From an uncultured Eubacterium sp. (GTDB lineage: Bacteria; Bacillota; Clostridia; Lachnospirales; Lachnospiraceae): 64,000 nucleotides of DNA. The notes under the pieces are model-generated. The model was given only the letters and a program-made list of their open reading frames with translations, ran no database searches and was not told where the DNA came from. The position numbers were made by a program, and so were the translations under genes. The first letter of the stretch is position 1, and the number at the start of each line of letters is the position of its first letter. Below, piece by piece: positions 8,670 to 18,904 of this stretch. The stretch lies in NCBI GenBank assembly GCA_900550135.1, contig URQO01000005.1:4284-68283 (forward strand), in the 5' to 3' direction.

Positions 8670-9953
8670 CTACATTATTGTAATTAAATTTTCATCAACC
8701 ATATTCTGAAAGGCTTTTAATATTCCAAGTTTTGCATGTTGCCATGTAAGCCCTCCCTGAAAATATACTGCATATGGTGGCTTAATAGGACCATCAGCAC
8801 TAAGTTCAATGGAAGCTCCTGATACAAAGGTACCAGCTGCCATAATAACCGGTGCATCATATCCGGGCATATCCCAAGGCTCCGGTGTCAAATGGCTGTC
8901 AACAGGAGAAGCCTGCTGTATGCCTTTACAAAAAGCAATAACACAGTCAGGATTTCCAAACTCTATGGCCTGTATAATATCATGTCGTTCTTCTGTTCCA
9001 TTTGGTATAACATTAAAGTTAAATTTTTCAAAAAGTTTTGCTGCAAAAATAGCTCCCTTTAATGCAGAAGCGACAACTGTTGGTGCCATAAAAAGTCCTT
9101 GATAAAACAGATTCATGATACCAAGATTTGCTCCAACTTCTTTTCCAAGTCCCGGCGTTGTAAGTCTATAAGCACAGTTTTCAATGCAAACTTTTGTACC
9201 ACATATATATCCACCAATTGGAGCAAGTCCACCACCTGGATTTTTTATAAGAGAACCTACTGTCATATCGGCTCCCACATCTGATGGTTCAATTGTTTCA
9301 ACAAATTCGCCGTAACAATTGTCAACCATAATTATGATATCTTTATTTATGTTTTTTATAAAAGAAATAACCTCTTTTATCTTTGAAACTGATAATGTAG
9401 GTCTGGTTGCATATCCCTTAGAACGCTGTATTCCTATTAATTTGACGCCATCAAGTTTTGTCTTAATTCCTTCAAAATCGAAGTCACCATTTGGAAGCAA
9501 ATCAACCTGGTCATATTCAACACCATATTCTTTTAAACTTCCTTTAGAATCTCTTATTCCTATAACTTCTTCCAAAGTATCATAAGGCTTTCCACTTATA
9601 TACATTAATTTGTCGCCTGGTCTTAAGTTGGCTGACAATGCAAGACCAAGTGCATGTGTACCGCATGTAATCTGTGGTCTGACAAGAGCATCTTCAGTAT
9701 GGAATACATCTGCATATACCTTTTCTAAATTATCCCTTCCAATATCATTGTAACCATATCCTGTTGTTGTATTAAAATGTTCTTCAGCAACACGGTTTTT
9801 CTGAAAAGCCTGTATCACCTTTAACTGATTATATTCTGCAACTTTGTCTATTTTATGAAATCTTTCTGATAAATCTTTTACAATTTCTGCAGATAAATCA
9901 TAAACTTTATCAGATATTCCAAGTTCATTATACATTTTCTTTAATTCTTCCAT
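8670..9953 (-). CDS. PLP-dependent methionine gamma-lyase-like protein (aluminium resistance family)
   Basis: The 427-residue protein belongs to the fold-type I PLP enzymes annotated as aluminium resistance or methionine gamma-lyase-like (B. subtilis YnbB). The motif VRPQITCGTHALGLAL matches the cofactor phosphate region. IIMVDNCYGEFVE supplies the Asp that contacts the pyridine nitrogen. VGSLIKNPGGGLAPIGGYI contains the presumed Schiff-base lysine. The real substrate is not established for this family. It is the last gene of the unit that includes mutS-mutL-miaA, 3 bp after miaA; the ynbB and miaA neighbourhood is also known from Bacillus. Confidence 0.88.
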   Translation of the reverse strand: MEELKKMYNELGISDKVYDLSAEIVKDLSERFHKIDKVAEYNQLKVIQAFQKNRVAEEHFNTTTGYGYNDIGRDNLEKVYADVFHTEDALVRPQITCGTHALGLALSANLRPGDKLMYISGKPYDTLEEVIGIRDSKGSLKEYGVEYDQVDLLPNGDFDFEGIKTKLDGVKLIGIQRSKGYATRPTLSVSKIKEVISFIKNINKDIIIMVDNCYGEFVETIEPSDVGADMTVGSLIKNPGGGLAPIGGYICGTKVCIENCAYRLTTPGLGKEVGANLGIMNLFYQGLFMAPTVVASALKGAIFAAKLFEKFNFNVIPNGTEERHDIIQAIEFGNPDCVIAFCKGIQQASPVDSHLTPEPWDMPGYDAPVIMAAGTFVSGASIELSADGPIKPPYAVYFQGGLTWQHAKLGILKAFQNMVDENLITIM

Positions 9954-9956
9954 TTT

Positions 9957-10904
9957 CTATTCCTCTACTATATCTTTCTCTTTAAGAATATTTAATATAT
10001 TTTCCAATATCAATTGTTTATCATAATTAAATTCATTAATATTAATCATGTTTACTTCTTTTTCTCGCCTAAACCATGTAAGTTGTCTTTTCGCAAAGTG
10101 TCTTGTATTTTTCTTGATTAATTCTTTTGTTTCATCAAGACTTAATTTCCCTTCAAGATATTCTACTACTTCTTTATAACCAATGCCCTGCATGGAAACC
10201 ATATCTTTGTTGCAACCACTATTTAAAAGTTCTTTTACTTCCTGAATAAGCCCATTTTCAAACATAGTATCTACACGTTTGTTAATTCTTTCATACAACA
10301 ATTCTCTTTTATCATTTAATACAAAGTAGGCAAAATTGTACGGCGAAGAATTGTTCTTTTGAACTATATTGTGTTCAGATATTGGTTGTCCTGTCTGATT
10401 ATAATATTCTAAAGCTCTAATAACGCGTTTTACGTTGTTTGGGTGTATGGCATCGGCCGATTTATTGTCAACTTTTCTTAACATTTCATGCAAATATAGG
10501 TTTCCTTTATTTTGGGCAATTGTTTCAAGAGATTCTCTATATGAATTATCTGCTTCTGTGTCACAAAAATCTATATCATAAATAACTGATTGTATATAAA
10601 AACCTGTTCCACCTACTATAATAGGAATTTTGTCTTTTGCATATATTTCATCCATTGCTTTTAATGTTAATGTTTTAAACAAATGAATATTGAATTCTTC
10701 TGCAGGTTCTAAAATATCAATTAAATAATGGTTTATGCCCTGCATTTCATCAGGTGTGATTTTTGCAGAACCAATATCCATTCCTTTATATACCTGAATT
10801 GAATCAGCACTTATAATCTCACCATTTACAGCTTTTGCAAGATTAATTGATAATTCAGTTTTTCCAACAGCTGTTGGCCCTGTAAGAACTATCAGTTTTT
10901 TCAT
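9957..10904 (-). CDS. miaA: tRNA dimethylallyltransferase MiaA
   Basis: MiaA transfers a dimethylallyl group to the N6 of A37 in tRNAs reading UNN codons; MiaB, encoded upstream in the same unit, then adds the 2-methylthio group. The P-loop GPTAVGKT is at residues 9-16. NGEIISADSIQVYKGMDIGSAK and GGTGFYIQSVIYDID are family signatures, and the C-terminal RQLTWFRRE is diagnostic. The 315-residue length is typical. The ATG at 10904 follows an AAAGGG site. Confidence 0.96.
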   Translation of the reverse strand: MKKLIVLTGPTAVGKTELSINLAKAVNGEIISADSIQVYKGMDIGSAKITPDEMQGINHYLIDILEPAEEFNIHLFKTLTLKAMDEIYAKDKIPIIVGGTGFYIQSVIYDIDFCDTEADNSYRESLETIAQNKGNLYLHEMLRKVDNKSADAIHPNNVKRVIRALEYYNQTGQPISEHNIVQKNNSSPYNFAYFVLNDKRELLYERINKRVDTMFENGLIQEVKELLNSGCNKDMVSMQGIGYKEVVEYLEGKLSLDETKELIKKNTRHFAKRQLTWFRREKEVNMININEFNYDKQLILENILNILKEKDIVEE

Positions 10905-10925
10905 TATATATTACCCTTTCATAAA

Positions 10926-12776
10926 TTATATAATTCGTTTAAACTTCTTTTCCAATTCGTATTTGCTCATGGAAATAATAGTTGGTCTTCCATGAGGACA
11001 ATTATATGGATTTTCCAAAGTTAACAGTTGGGAAATAAGTCTGTCAGCCTCATCATATGATAATTTACTGTTTCCTTTAACTGCAGCTTTACATGACATT
11101 GATGCAATTTTTTCGGTAATTATATCAGGAACCATTTTTCCGGCTTCATTTGTAAGTGAATCAACGATTCCCATTAATACCTGTTGGCTGTCTAATGAAT
11201 ATAAATCAGATGGAACACCCCTGATTACAAAATCCTGTCCACCAAAAGGCTCTATATCAAATCCAATTTCCTTAAAACTGTCAAGATATTTGTTTACCAA
11301 ATCAAATTCTTTTAATGATAAATTAAGAATAATTGGTGGATTAATCATCTGTGTACTAATTGATTTATTCTTTAGTTTGTCCATAAGTGATTCAAACATT
11401 ACCTTTTCATGAGCAGCATGCTGGTCAATTATGTACATTTTATCTTCGTATTCAATAATCCAATATGTTTCAAAAACCTGTCCAATAATTTTGTGTTTTG
11501 GCTTTGCCGCTTCTGTTAAAAAATCATCATAGGTCTCAGTTAATTCTCTTTGTACATAAGCAGAAGTATTTTGAATTTGTCTATCATTTAAGTCATTTTC
11601 CAAAATAAGATTTTTGCTATCTGTTGTATAATCATCTGTTTCATTAACTGATTCTCCAAATGATGCCGAAAAATTGTATTCATTATGTTTTGCTGTTTCA
11701 TTTCTTTTTATTTCAAATGGTTCAGGAACATATTTGTAACTTTCAGTAATTTCCTTTTCCTGTTCAAGTTTTACATCAATAATATTTGGTTTTTCAATAA
11801 GACAATCATTTATTGTTTCAGAAATTATAGGATAAATACTTTCCGATTTTCTAAAACGTAGTTCCATTTTTGATGGATGGACATTTACATCCAAAAACTC
11901 AGGATTAATTTCAAAATTAATAACTGTAAAAGGATATTTATGCTGCATCAAAATAAATTTGTAGCCGTCTTCAATTGCCTTTGAAATGATGTTACTTTTA
12001 ATATATCTTCCATTAATAAAATAATTTTCAAATGTTCGATTCCCCTTGGATATAATAGCTTTTCCAATATATCCGGATATTTTCATAAAGTCATTTTCTT
12101 CTTTTACTTCCAAAAGGTTTTGTGTAATTTCCTTACCATAGATGCTATAAATAACATCTTTTAAATTACCATTTCCTGAAGTATGTATTCTAACTTTTCC
12201 ATTACTTTTAAAATTAATTGCTATCTCCGGATGGGACAATGCAATTTTTTCCACAATATCAGCAACATAACCGGATTCTGTCTGAGCTGTTCTTAAAAAC
12301 TTTCTCCTTGCAGGAGTATTAAAGAAGATGTTGTTCACAATAAATGTTGTTCCAACAGGTATACCTATTTCTTCAAGAGCAACTTCTTTTCCACCTTCAA
12401 TTCGGTATCTACAACCTACAATGCTATCTTTTGTTCTTGTAAGAAGTTCAACCTGACACACAGCAGCAATACTTGATAATGCCTCACCTCTAAATCCTAA
12501 AGATGAAACGTTTAATAAATCAAGAGCTGTTTTAATCTTACTTGTTGTATGACGTAAAAAAGCAATACGAATGTCTTCTTTATCTATTCCTTTTCCATTG
12601 TCTGTTATACGGATTGACTTTGTACCACCATCTTCAATTTCAACAGAAATCATAGTGGCACCGGCATCAATGGAATTTTCCATAAGTTCCTTAACAATAG
12701 AAGAAGGACGCTCTACAACTTCTCCTGCAGCTATTTGATTGATTGTGCTCTGATCAAGTTCTTTAATAATTCCCAT
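10926..12776 (-). CDS. mutL: DNA mismatch repair endonuclease MutL
   Basis: MutL is the GHKL ATPase that couples MutS mismatch recognition to downstream repair. The N-terminus shows AAGEVVERPSSIVKELMENSIDAGA, split by its usual motifs, then DNGKGI and LGFRGEALSSIA. The C-terminal dimerisation domain has the nuclease motif DQHAAHEKVMFE near residues 435-446 and CPHGRP near the end. It is therefore a nicking-type MutL, as expected in an organism without MutH. The gene follows mutS by 12 bp. Length (616 residues) is normal. Confidence 0.96.
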   Translation of the reverse strand: MGIIKELDQSTINQIAAGEVVERPSSIVKELMENSIDAGATMISVEIEDGGTKSIRITDNGKGIDKEDIRIAFLRHTTSKIKTALDLLNVSSLGFRGEALSSIAAVCQVELLTRTKDSIVGCRYRIEGGKEVALEEIGIPVGTTFIVNNIFFNTPARRKFLRTAQTESGYVADIVEKIALSHPEIAINFKSNGKVRIHTSGNGNLKDVIYSIYGKEITQNLLEVKEENDFMKISGYIGKAIISKGNRTFENYFINGRYIKSNIISKAIEDGYKFILMQHKYPFTVINFEINPEFLDVNVHPSKMELRFRKSESIYPIISETINDCLIEKPNIIDVKLEQEKEITESYKYVPEPFEIKRNETAKHNEYNFSASFGESVNETDDYTTDSKNLILENDLNDRQIQNTSAYVQRELTETYDDFLTEAAKPKHKIIGQVFETYWIIEYEDKMYIIDQHAAHEKVMFESLMDKLKNKSISTQMINPPIILNLSLKEFDLVNKYLDSFKEIGFDIEPFGGQDFVIRGVPSDLYSLDSQQVLMGIVDSLTNEAGKMVPDIITEKIASMSCKAAVKGNSKLSYDEADRLISQLLTLENPYNCPHGRPTIISMSKYELEKKFKRII

Positions 12777-12788
12777 ATTTTTATTCCT

Positions 12789-15479
12789 TTACCAGCGGTT
12801 TTTTAACTGATTTTGCAGTTTAAATAAATAATTAAGTCCCTCTATAGGGGTCATCTCGCCTAAGTCTAAATCCTGAATTTCTTTTATAATTTCATTTTCA
12901 TTTACTGTATCAAACAAAGTCATCTGATGAGCATCAATATCATCATTTATACCAGGTAAAACATTTGTACCCGGCTGTAACGATGCTGCAATGTCTTTGG
13001 CTTTGGCAGTAATGTCGGCATTACTTAGTTCTGCTACAAGTTCTTTTGCCCTATTTAATACACTTTCAGGTACTCCTGCAAGTTTTGCAACCTGAATACC
13101 ATAACTTTTATCAGCTCCACCTTTTATGATTTTTCGAAGGAAAACTATATCGTCTCCCTGCTCTTTTACACTGATACAATAGTTATTTACTCCCGGAAGA
13201 GTTCCTTCAAGTTCTGTTAACTCATGATAATGCGTTGCAAATAATGTTTTTGCACCTAGAATCTTTTTATCACAAATATGTTCAACAACAGCCCATGCTA
13301 TGGATAAGCCATCAAATGTACTTGTACCACGTCCTATTTCATCTAAAATAAGAAGACTGTTTGATGTGGCATTTCTTAGGATATTGGCAACTTCAGTCAT
13401 TTCTACCATAAAAGTACTTTGACCACTGGCTAAATCATCGGATGCACCAACTCTTGTAAAAATTTTATCACAAATTGAAATATTAGCTTCTTTTGCAGGA
13501 ACATATGAACCAATTTGTGCCATTAAAACAATAAGAGCTGTTTGTCTCATATATGTTGACTTTCCTGCCATATTTGGCCCTGTAATAATTGACAGTCGAT
13601 TTTTATTTGTATCAAGATATGTATTGTTTGATATAAACATATTGTCAGGAATCATTTTCTCAACTACAGGATGTCTACCATCTTTTATATCAATAATTCC
13701 TTTTTCATTTATTTTTGGCTTTACATAATTGTTTCTGTCAGCAACATATGCCAGTGATGCAAATACATCAATTTTTGCAACAGCTTTAGCTGTCTGCTGG
13801 ATTCTGTTTATCTGATTGTAAATTTCTTCCCTGACAGATGTAAAAATGTTGTATTCAAGAGAAAACAACTTGTCCTCTGCACCAACAATTACTTCTTCCA
13901 ATTCTTTTAACTCATCTGTTGTATATCTTTCAGCATTTGTTAAAGTCTGTTTTCTGATGTAGTAATCAGGAACCTGTGATTTAAAGGAATTAGACACTTC
14001 AATATAGTAACCAAAAACTTTGTTAAATTTTATTTTTAATTTAGTAATGCCTGTTTTTTCTTTTTCTCTCGCTTCTAAATCTGCAAGCCATCCTTTACCC
14101 TGACTTTTGGCACTTCTTAACTTGTCGATTTCTTCATTAAATCCAGACCTGATAATACCCCCTTCTTTAATGTTAATCGGTGGATCATCAGTTATTGAAT
14201 CTTTTATTAATGCGGAAATATCCTCTAAAGTATCAAGTTGCTCAAAGATTTCTAAAAATAAAGGGGTTTCAAAATCTTTAATAATATTTTTTATATGTGG
14301 TAACATTTCAAGAGATGTTTTAAATGCAATTAAATCTCTTGGGTTTGCCGATTTATAGGAAATTTTACTAAGAAGTCTTTCTAAATCATAAATTGGAGAT
14401 AAATATTCCCTTAACTCATCTCTTGTAATAATGGATTTGTTTAACTCCTCTATTACTTTTTGTCTGTTCACAATCTCTTCTTTTGATATAAGAGGCTGTT
14501 CAATATAGCTTCTAAGTGTTCTTGCACCCATTGCTGTTTTTGTCTTATCAAGAACCCATAAAAGGGAACCTCGCTTTTGCTTTTCTCTTAATGTTTCACA
14601 CAATTCCAAATTTCTTCTTGTTGATGTATCAAGAATCATAAAAGTTGATGTTGAGTATGGAATTAGTTTTGATAAATGCGAAAGTGAATTTTTCTGTGTT
14701 TCATATAAGTATTTAAGTAAAGATCCTGATGCTATAATTCCGAGAGACATTTCTGAAAGGCCAAGACCAGTTAAATCCATCATTTTAAAGTGGTCCTTTA
14801 ATACTTCAGCGCAATTGTCTTCGTCAAAATACCATTCCTCAAGTTCGAAAACTGATATTGAAAGTCTGTTTTTGATATCATCAATGTCCATTCCGCACAT
14901 TAAAAATGAATGATTGCATATAATTTCACTTGGCATAAATTTGTTGATTTCATCTACAACATTTCTTTCAGTGTAAACTTCTGTTACATAATAGTCTCCT
15001 GTTGTAACATCGGCTATTGATATACCAAATTTACCTCCAATATATGCAATAGACATAAGGTAATTATTCTTGCCTTCTTCCATGGAAGCAAGGTTTAAGT
15101 TTGTACCGGGAGTTACAATTCTTGAAACATCACGTTTTACAAGACCTTTTGCAAGTGCAGGGTCCTCAACCTGTTCCACAATACATACTTTATATCCTCT
15201 TGTAACCAGTTTATTTATATAAGTATCAACAGCGTGATAAGGCACACCACACATAGGTGCTCTTTCTTCAAGTCCACAACTTTTTCCTGTAAGAGTAATT
15301 TCCATAACTTTTGATGCTTCTAAAGCATCATCAAAGAACATTTCATAGAAATCTCCAAGTCTGTAAAAGATAATACAGTCATCATGCTGTTTTTTTGTCT
15401 CTAAATAATTCTTCATCATAGGTGTTAGATCATCAAAATGATTCTCATACACATCCTGCATCATTTGTGGTAAGCTCAT
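12789..15479 (-). CDS. mutS: DNA mismatch repair protein MutS
   Basis: MutS binds mismatches and small loops and is an ABC-type ATPase. The mismatch-reading Phe-x-Glu motif is present in FYRLGDFYEMFFDDA near residue 39. The C-terminal ATPase has Walker A GPNMAGKSTYMRQ, the STFMVEMTE signature and LILDEIGRGTSTFDG. The C-terminal tail (about residues 800-896) ends with the short helical segment expected for tetramerisation. At 896 residues it is slightly long. Its ATG overlaps the miaB stop (TAATG), so the two genes are coupled. Confidence 0.97.
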   Translation of the reverse strand: MSLPQMMQDVYENHFDDLTPMMKNYLETKKQHDDCIIFYRLGDFYEMFFDDALEASKVMEITLTGKSCGLEERAPMCGVPYHAVDTYINKLVTRGYKVCIVEQVEDPALAKGLVKRDVSRIVTPGTNLNLASMEEGKNNYLMSIAYIGGKFGISIADVTTGDYYVTEVYTERNVVDEINKFMPSEIICNHSFLMCGMDIDDIKNRLSISVFELEEWYFDEDNCAEVLKDHFKMMDLTGLGLSEMSLGIIASGSLLKYLYETQKNSLSHLSKLIPYSTSTFMILDTSTRRNLELCETLREKQKRGSLLWVLDKTKTAMGARTLRSYIEQPLISKEEIVNRQKVIEELNKSIITRDELREYLSPIYDLERLLSKISYKSANPRDLIAFKTSLEMLPHIKNIIKDFETPLFLEIFEQLDTLEDISALIKDSITDDPPINIKEGGIIRSGFNEEIDKLRSAKSQGKGWLADLEAREKEKTGITKLKIKFNKVFGYYIEVSNSFKSQVPDYYIRKQTLTNAERYTTDELKELEEVIVGAEDKLFSLEYNIFTSVREEIYNQINRIQQTAKAVAKIDVFASLAYVADRNNYVKPKINEKGIIDIKDGRHPVVEKMIPDNMFISNNTYLDTNKNRLSIITGPNMAGKSTYMRQTALIVLMAQIGSYVPAKEANISICDKIFTRVGASDDLASGQSTFMVEMTEVANILRNATSNSLLILDEIGRGTSTFDGLSIAWAVVEHICDKKILGAKTLFATHYHELTELEGTLPGVNNYCISVKEQGDDIVFLRKIIKGGADKSYGIQVAKLAGVPESVLNRAKELVAELSNADITAKAKDIAASLQPGTNVLPGINDDIDAHQMTLFDTVNENEIIKEIQDLDLGEMTPIEGLNYLFKLQNQLKNRW

Positions 15480-16885
15480 TATTTCACCATTTCTCCCATA
15501 TAATAAAATCCTTTTGCTTCTTTTAAGTAAACATTTACAAGTTTTCCAATATCTTTTTTGTTCCCTTTAAAATGAACAACTGAATTGTTACTAAGTCGTC
15601 CTGAAACATATCCATCTATTTTCTTGTTTTCTTCTTCGATTAAAACTTCCTGTGTTGTGCCTTCAAGAAGTGCTGTTTTTTCTTTTGAAATTTCATTTAC
15701 TACTGTAAGTAATCTGTCAAATCTGTCCTTTATTACATCTTCAGGTATCTGATTTTCCATCTTTGCAGCAGGTGTTCCTGTACGCTTTGAATAAATAAAA
15801 GTAAATGCAGAATCGTATCTTGCTTTTTTTACAACATCAATTGTTTCTTCAAAATCTTCTTCTGTTTCACCGGGGAAACCTACAATAATATCAGTTGTTA
15901 AACCTATATCCGGAATAGCTTTACGTAATTTATCTACCAACTCCAAATACTGTTCTTTTGTGTAATGACGATTCATTTTTTCTAAAAGTCTTGTACTTCC
16001 TGACTGTAAAGGCAAATGCATCTGTTTGCATATTTTCTTTGACTTTGCCATAACTTCTATTAATTCATCTGACAAATCTTTTGGATGAGAAGTCATAAAT
16101 CTTATACGCTTTAATCCTTCAACCTTTTCTACTTCCTGTAAAAGTTGTGCAAAAGTAATTGGCTTTTCAAGAGTTTTGCCATATGAATTTACATTTTGTC
16201 CCAAAAGCATAATCTCCACAACACCATTTGCCACAAGTTCTTTAATTTCACCAACAATATCCTGTGGATTACGGCTTCGCTCACGACCTCTTACATATGG
16301 AACAATACAATAACTACAGAAATTGTTGCATCCATACATAATATTTACACCTGACTTAAAGTCATACTTTCTAACTGTCGGCAAATCTTCTACAATCTCT
16401 TCTGTGCCATCCCAAATATCTTCTATTTTGTGCCCGCTAATTAATCTTTCATATAACAACTGGGCAAGCATAAAAACATTGTGTGTTCCAAAAATAATGT
16501 CTATAAATCTATAACTTTTATTTAGTTTATTAACAACTTCCTTTTCCTGCATCATACAACCACAAAGTCCAATAATCATGTCAGGATTTTTTTCTTTTAT
16601 TTTTGACAAATAACCTAGTCGTCCATAGATTTTCAAATTGGCGTTTTCTCTAACTGTACATGTATTGTAAAGAACCAAATCAGCATGTTCATCATCTGTT
16701 TCCTCATATCCGATTTCAGTAAGAATGCCAAGTAATTTTTCTGAATCTTTAAAATTCATCTGACATCCAAAAGTTGCAACACAGGCTGTTAATTTACGCC
16801 CTAGTGCAGTTTCCTTTGCTTTTATTATCTCTTTGCATTTATCTATATAATATTGTTGCTTTTCACTTTCCTTTGTAAAACTCAT
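15479..16885 (-). CDS. miaB: tRNA-2-methylthio-N6-dimethylallyladenosine synthase MiaB
   Basis: MiaB is a radical SAM methylthiotransferase that converts i6A37 in tRNA to ms2i6A37. The N-terminal cluster cysteines appear in ATFGCQMNFKDSE, YNTCTVRENA and GLCGCMMQ. The radical SAM CxxxCxxC is CNNFCSYC near residue 186, followed by VPYVRGRERSR. A C-terminal TRAM domain ends the 468-residue protein. RBS AGGAG precedes the ATG. Co-transcription with miaA fits the pathway. Confidence 0.96.
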   Translation of the reverse strand: MSFTKESEKQQYYIDKCKEIIKAKETALGRKLTACVATFGCQMNFKDSEKLLGILTEIGYEETDDEHADLVLYNTCTVRENANLKIYGRLGYLSKIKEKNPDMIIGLCGCMMQEKEVVNKLNKSYRFIDIIFGTHNVFMLAQLLYERLISGHKIEDIWDGTEEIVEDLPTVRKYDFKSGVNIMYGCNNFCSYCIVPYVRGRERSRNPQDIVGEIKELVANGVVEIMLLGQNVNSYGKTLEKPITFAQLLQEVEKVEGLKRIRFMTSHPKDLSDELIEVMAKSKKICKQMHLPLQSGSTRLLEKMNRHYTKEQYLELVDKLRKAIPDIGLTTDIIVGFPGETEEDFEETIDVVKKARYDSAFTFIYSKRTGTPAAKMENQIPEDVIKDRFDRLLTVVNEISKEKTALLEGTTQEVLIEEENKKIDGYVSGRLSNNSVVHFKGNKKDIGKLVNVYLKEAKGFYYMGEMVK

Positions 16886-16897
16886 GTATATCTCCTA

Positions 16898-17440
16898 TTA
16901 ATCACTTATAATTTCATCTAAAATAATGTCATGGGATTCTATTTGAAAATCATCTACAATCTGAAAATCATATGATATGCCAATGTTATATGATGAACAG
17001 TTTGGTAAAAATCTATCATAAAATCCACCTGCCTGACCTATTCTTTTTCCATTACCTGAAAAAACCACTCCCGGCACCAATATCAAGTCTGCTTCTTTTG
17101 CAGGTATAATACCTTTTGGCTCAGGAATGTTGTAATGTCCCTTTAATAAATCATAATTTTTATCTACATTTACAAAAATCATTTTTCCATCAGTACTAAT
17201 AACTTTTGGTAATGCAACAGTTTTATTGTTTTTTAATGCATCCTCAATTACCGGAACAACGTTAACCTCGTTTTGTATTGGATAATAACAATATATATAT
17301 TTACTTTCCCTATATTTAGGATGATTAAGAATTTTATCACAAATAATATTGCTTTTTTGTAATACTGTTTCTTTTGATAACTTATTTCTTTTTGCTTTAA
17401 TATTTTTTCTTAAAAAATCTTTTTGTTCTTTTATTGTCAT
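16898..17440 (-). CDS. 5-formyltetrahydrofolate cyclo-ligase
   Basis: The enzyme uses ATP to convert 5-formyl-THF to 5,10-methenyl-THF, returning stored folate to one-carbon metabolism. The 180-residue sequence has the basic N-terminus KNIKAKRNKLS, the CYYPIQNEVNV segment and the nucleotide-binding GKRIGQAGGFYDRFL near residues 131-145. Length is typical. It lies between DUF896 and miaB with 1-12 bp gaps, so it is part of the same transcript. Confidence 0.92.
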   Translation of the reverse strand: MTIKEQKDFLRKNIKAKRNKLSKETVLQKSNIICDKILNHPKYRESKYIYCYYPIQNEVNVVPVIEDALKNNKTVALPKVISTDGKMIFVNVDKNYDLLKGHYNIPEPKGIIPAKEADLILVPGVVFSGNGKRIGQAGGFYDRFLPNCSSYNIGISYDFQIVDDFQIESHDIILDEIISD

Positions 17441-17441
17441 C

Positions 17442-17651
17442 TTAATGTTTTATTCTTCTTTCAACTTTTACTATTGTTCCATCTTCCTGTTCAATACTTA
17501 CATTTTCAAGAGACGCCGTAACATTGTTGATAACAGCCATTCGATACTGATTTCTCAAATCTTTTTGTTCTTCTATTTCTTCTTCAGTAAGACCTGTTGT
17601 TTTTGATTTTTTATATAATTCATTTATTCTTTTAATTAATTTCTGATCCAT
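17442..17651 (-). CDS. DUF896 family protein (YnzC-like)
   Basis: A 69-residue cytoplasmic protein with the family's start, MDQKLIKRINELYKKSK, and the helical TEEEIEEQKDLRNQYR segment, forming a two-helix hairpin. Members such as B. subtilis YnzC are widespread in Firmicutes, and their role is not firmly known. No strong ribosome binding site is visible before the ATG. It may be translated by coupling to the gene that ends 2 bp upstream. Confidence 0.9.
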   Translation of the reverse strand: MDQKLIKRINELYKKSKTTGLTEEEIEEQKDLRNQYRMAVINNVTASLENVSIEQEDGTIVKVERRIKH

Positions 17652-17652
17652 T

Positions 17653-18840
17653 TTATTTTAAAAAGATATAGGTTGTTTCTTTGTCTGATGTAACCGAACC
17701 TATATACTCTCCTTTCTCCTGTAAGATTACTTTTTTTGAAGGAAATTTGTGAATACAAACTACCTGATATTCTTTTCCAAACAATGGCTTTTCAACTGAT
17801 GTAGAAATAACTGCATTATTATTTACAAATCTCACGTTATATTCTTCCGGATATACAACATCAACTTCGTTGGAAATCAAATTGACAAACTGTGTACCGG
17901 AAGATTTTTTCATAACCATATAAGGAATATCTTCAATAACAGTGGCATTTTTTAATAAATATTCACCGGTTGTTGTTTTGTTAATACATGTATATATTTC
18001 CTTTGTCTCAATATCATAAAAAATAATATTTTCATCGTTATTTTCATAATTGTATTTTGAGTAAATCAGAAAATTTTCAATAATCTTTGCATTAATAACC
18101 GTTGTATCAAAATATGCCTGATCAACAGCGTTCATAACTAGATTTGGTTGGTCCAACTGCAAATCACTAATAAACTGCTGAATATTCAAAACAAATAATG
18201 ATTCAACCGCCGCCTCTTCTTTTGTCAGATTTTCATGTCTGTCTTTTTCGAAAATCGAATATCCTGTTTTCATAATACAACATTTTTCATTGTAAGGTAT
18301 TATAAATTCTATCCCGTTTTTTATTAAATTTTCATCTTTAATAAAGATTTGTTTGTTCTTCACAAAATTAAAAAGTAATAAAGTAAAATCAACAAAATCT
18401 TTTGACTTTTTGTTTAAACTAAGTCTTGGTAATGCACGCTGAATAATAAGATTCGACTCATCTAATATAAATATCTTAATCTGTTTATTATCAGGATACA
18501 AATTGATATTGTCCTTTAAGGATATTATTCTTGAATGAGTGTGATCTGTAATATTGTATCTGACAATACTAAATGTTAAAGTACCATCTTCCATATCGGT
18601 ATATTCAGTAAAATACAGATAATCGGAGTCCTTTTGACAATCTGTAATATTAAATATATCCACTTTATCGACGTATGGCATTACTTCTTTTCTTACATTT
18701 TCTTCAAGATAGTACAGGAAATAACGCACCTTTGGAAGATTGTTAAAAGGCCCCTGCTCATACTCTTTTTCAAGTATAATATCATCTTTTATATGTAATC
18801 CATTGAAGTATTCTGACTGCGCTAAAAAACGTATATTCAT
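17653..18840 (-). CDS. Unrecognised 395-residue protein
   Basis: I do not recognise this protein. It starts MNIRFLAQSEYFNGL with AGGAGG 5 nt upstream. It has no signal peptide or membrane helix. It is rich in alternating beta-type stretches (VRYFLYYLEE, LTFSIVRYNIT, KIFILDESNLIIQRALP, NIIFYDIETKEIYTCI, YMVMKKSSGTQFVNLIS), with no obvious catalytic motif. The repeated pattern of a value being displayed and turned suggests a beta-propeller-like fold, which is inference only. It is the first gene of the unit carrying DUF896, folate cyclo-ligase, miaB, mutS, mutL and miaA, directly behind the promoter at 18905-18933. Codon use matches its neighbours. Confidence 0.85.
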   Translation of the reverse strand: MNIRFLAQSEYFNGLHIKDDIILEKEYEQGPFNNLPKVRYFLYYLEENVRKEVMPYVDKVDIFNITDCQKDSDYLYFTEYTDMEDGTLTFSIVRYNITDHTHSRIISLKDNINLYPDNKQIKIFILDESNLIIQRALPRLSLNKKSKDFVDFTLLLFNFVKNKQIFIKDENLIKNGIEFIIPYNEKCCIMKTGYSIFEKDRHENLTKEEAAVESLFVLNIQQFISDLQLDQPNLVMNAVDQAYFDTTVINAKIIENFLIYSKYNYENNDENIIFYDIETKEIYTCINKTTTGEYLLKNATVIEDIPYMVMKKSSGTQFVNLISNEVDVVYPEEYNVRFVNNNAVISTSVEKPLFGKEYQVVCIHKFPSKKVILQEKGEYIGSVTSDKETTYIFLK

Positions 18841-18904
18841 AATGCCTCCTAAAAAATATTTCCTATGTGCAGATATTGTATTTGCACAAACAAACTCAAC
18901 TTAT

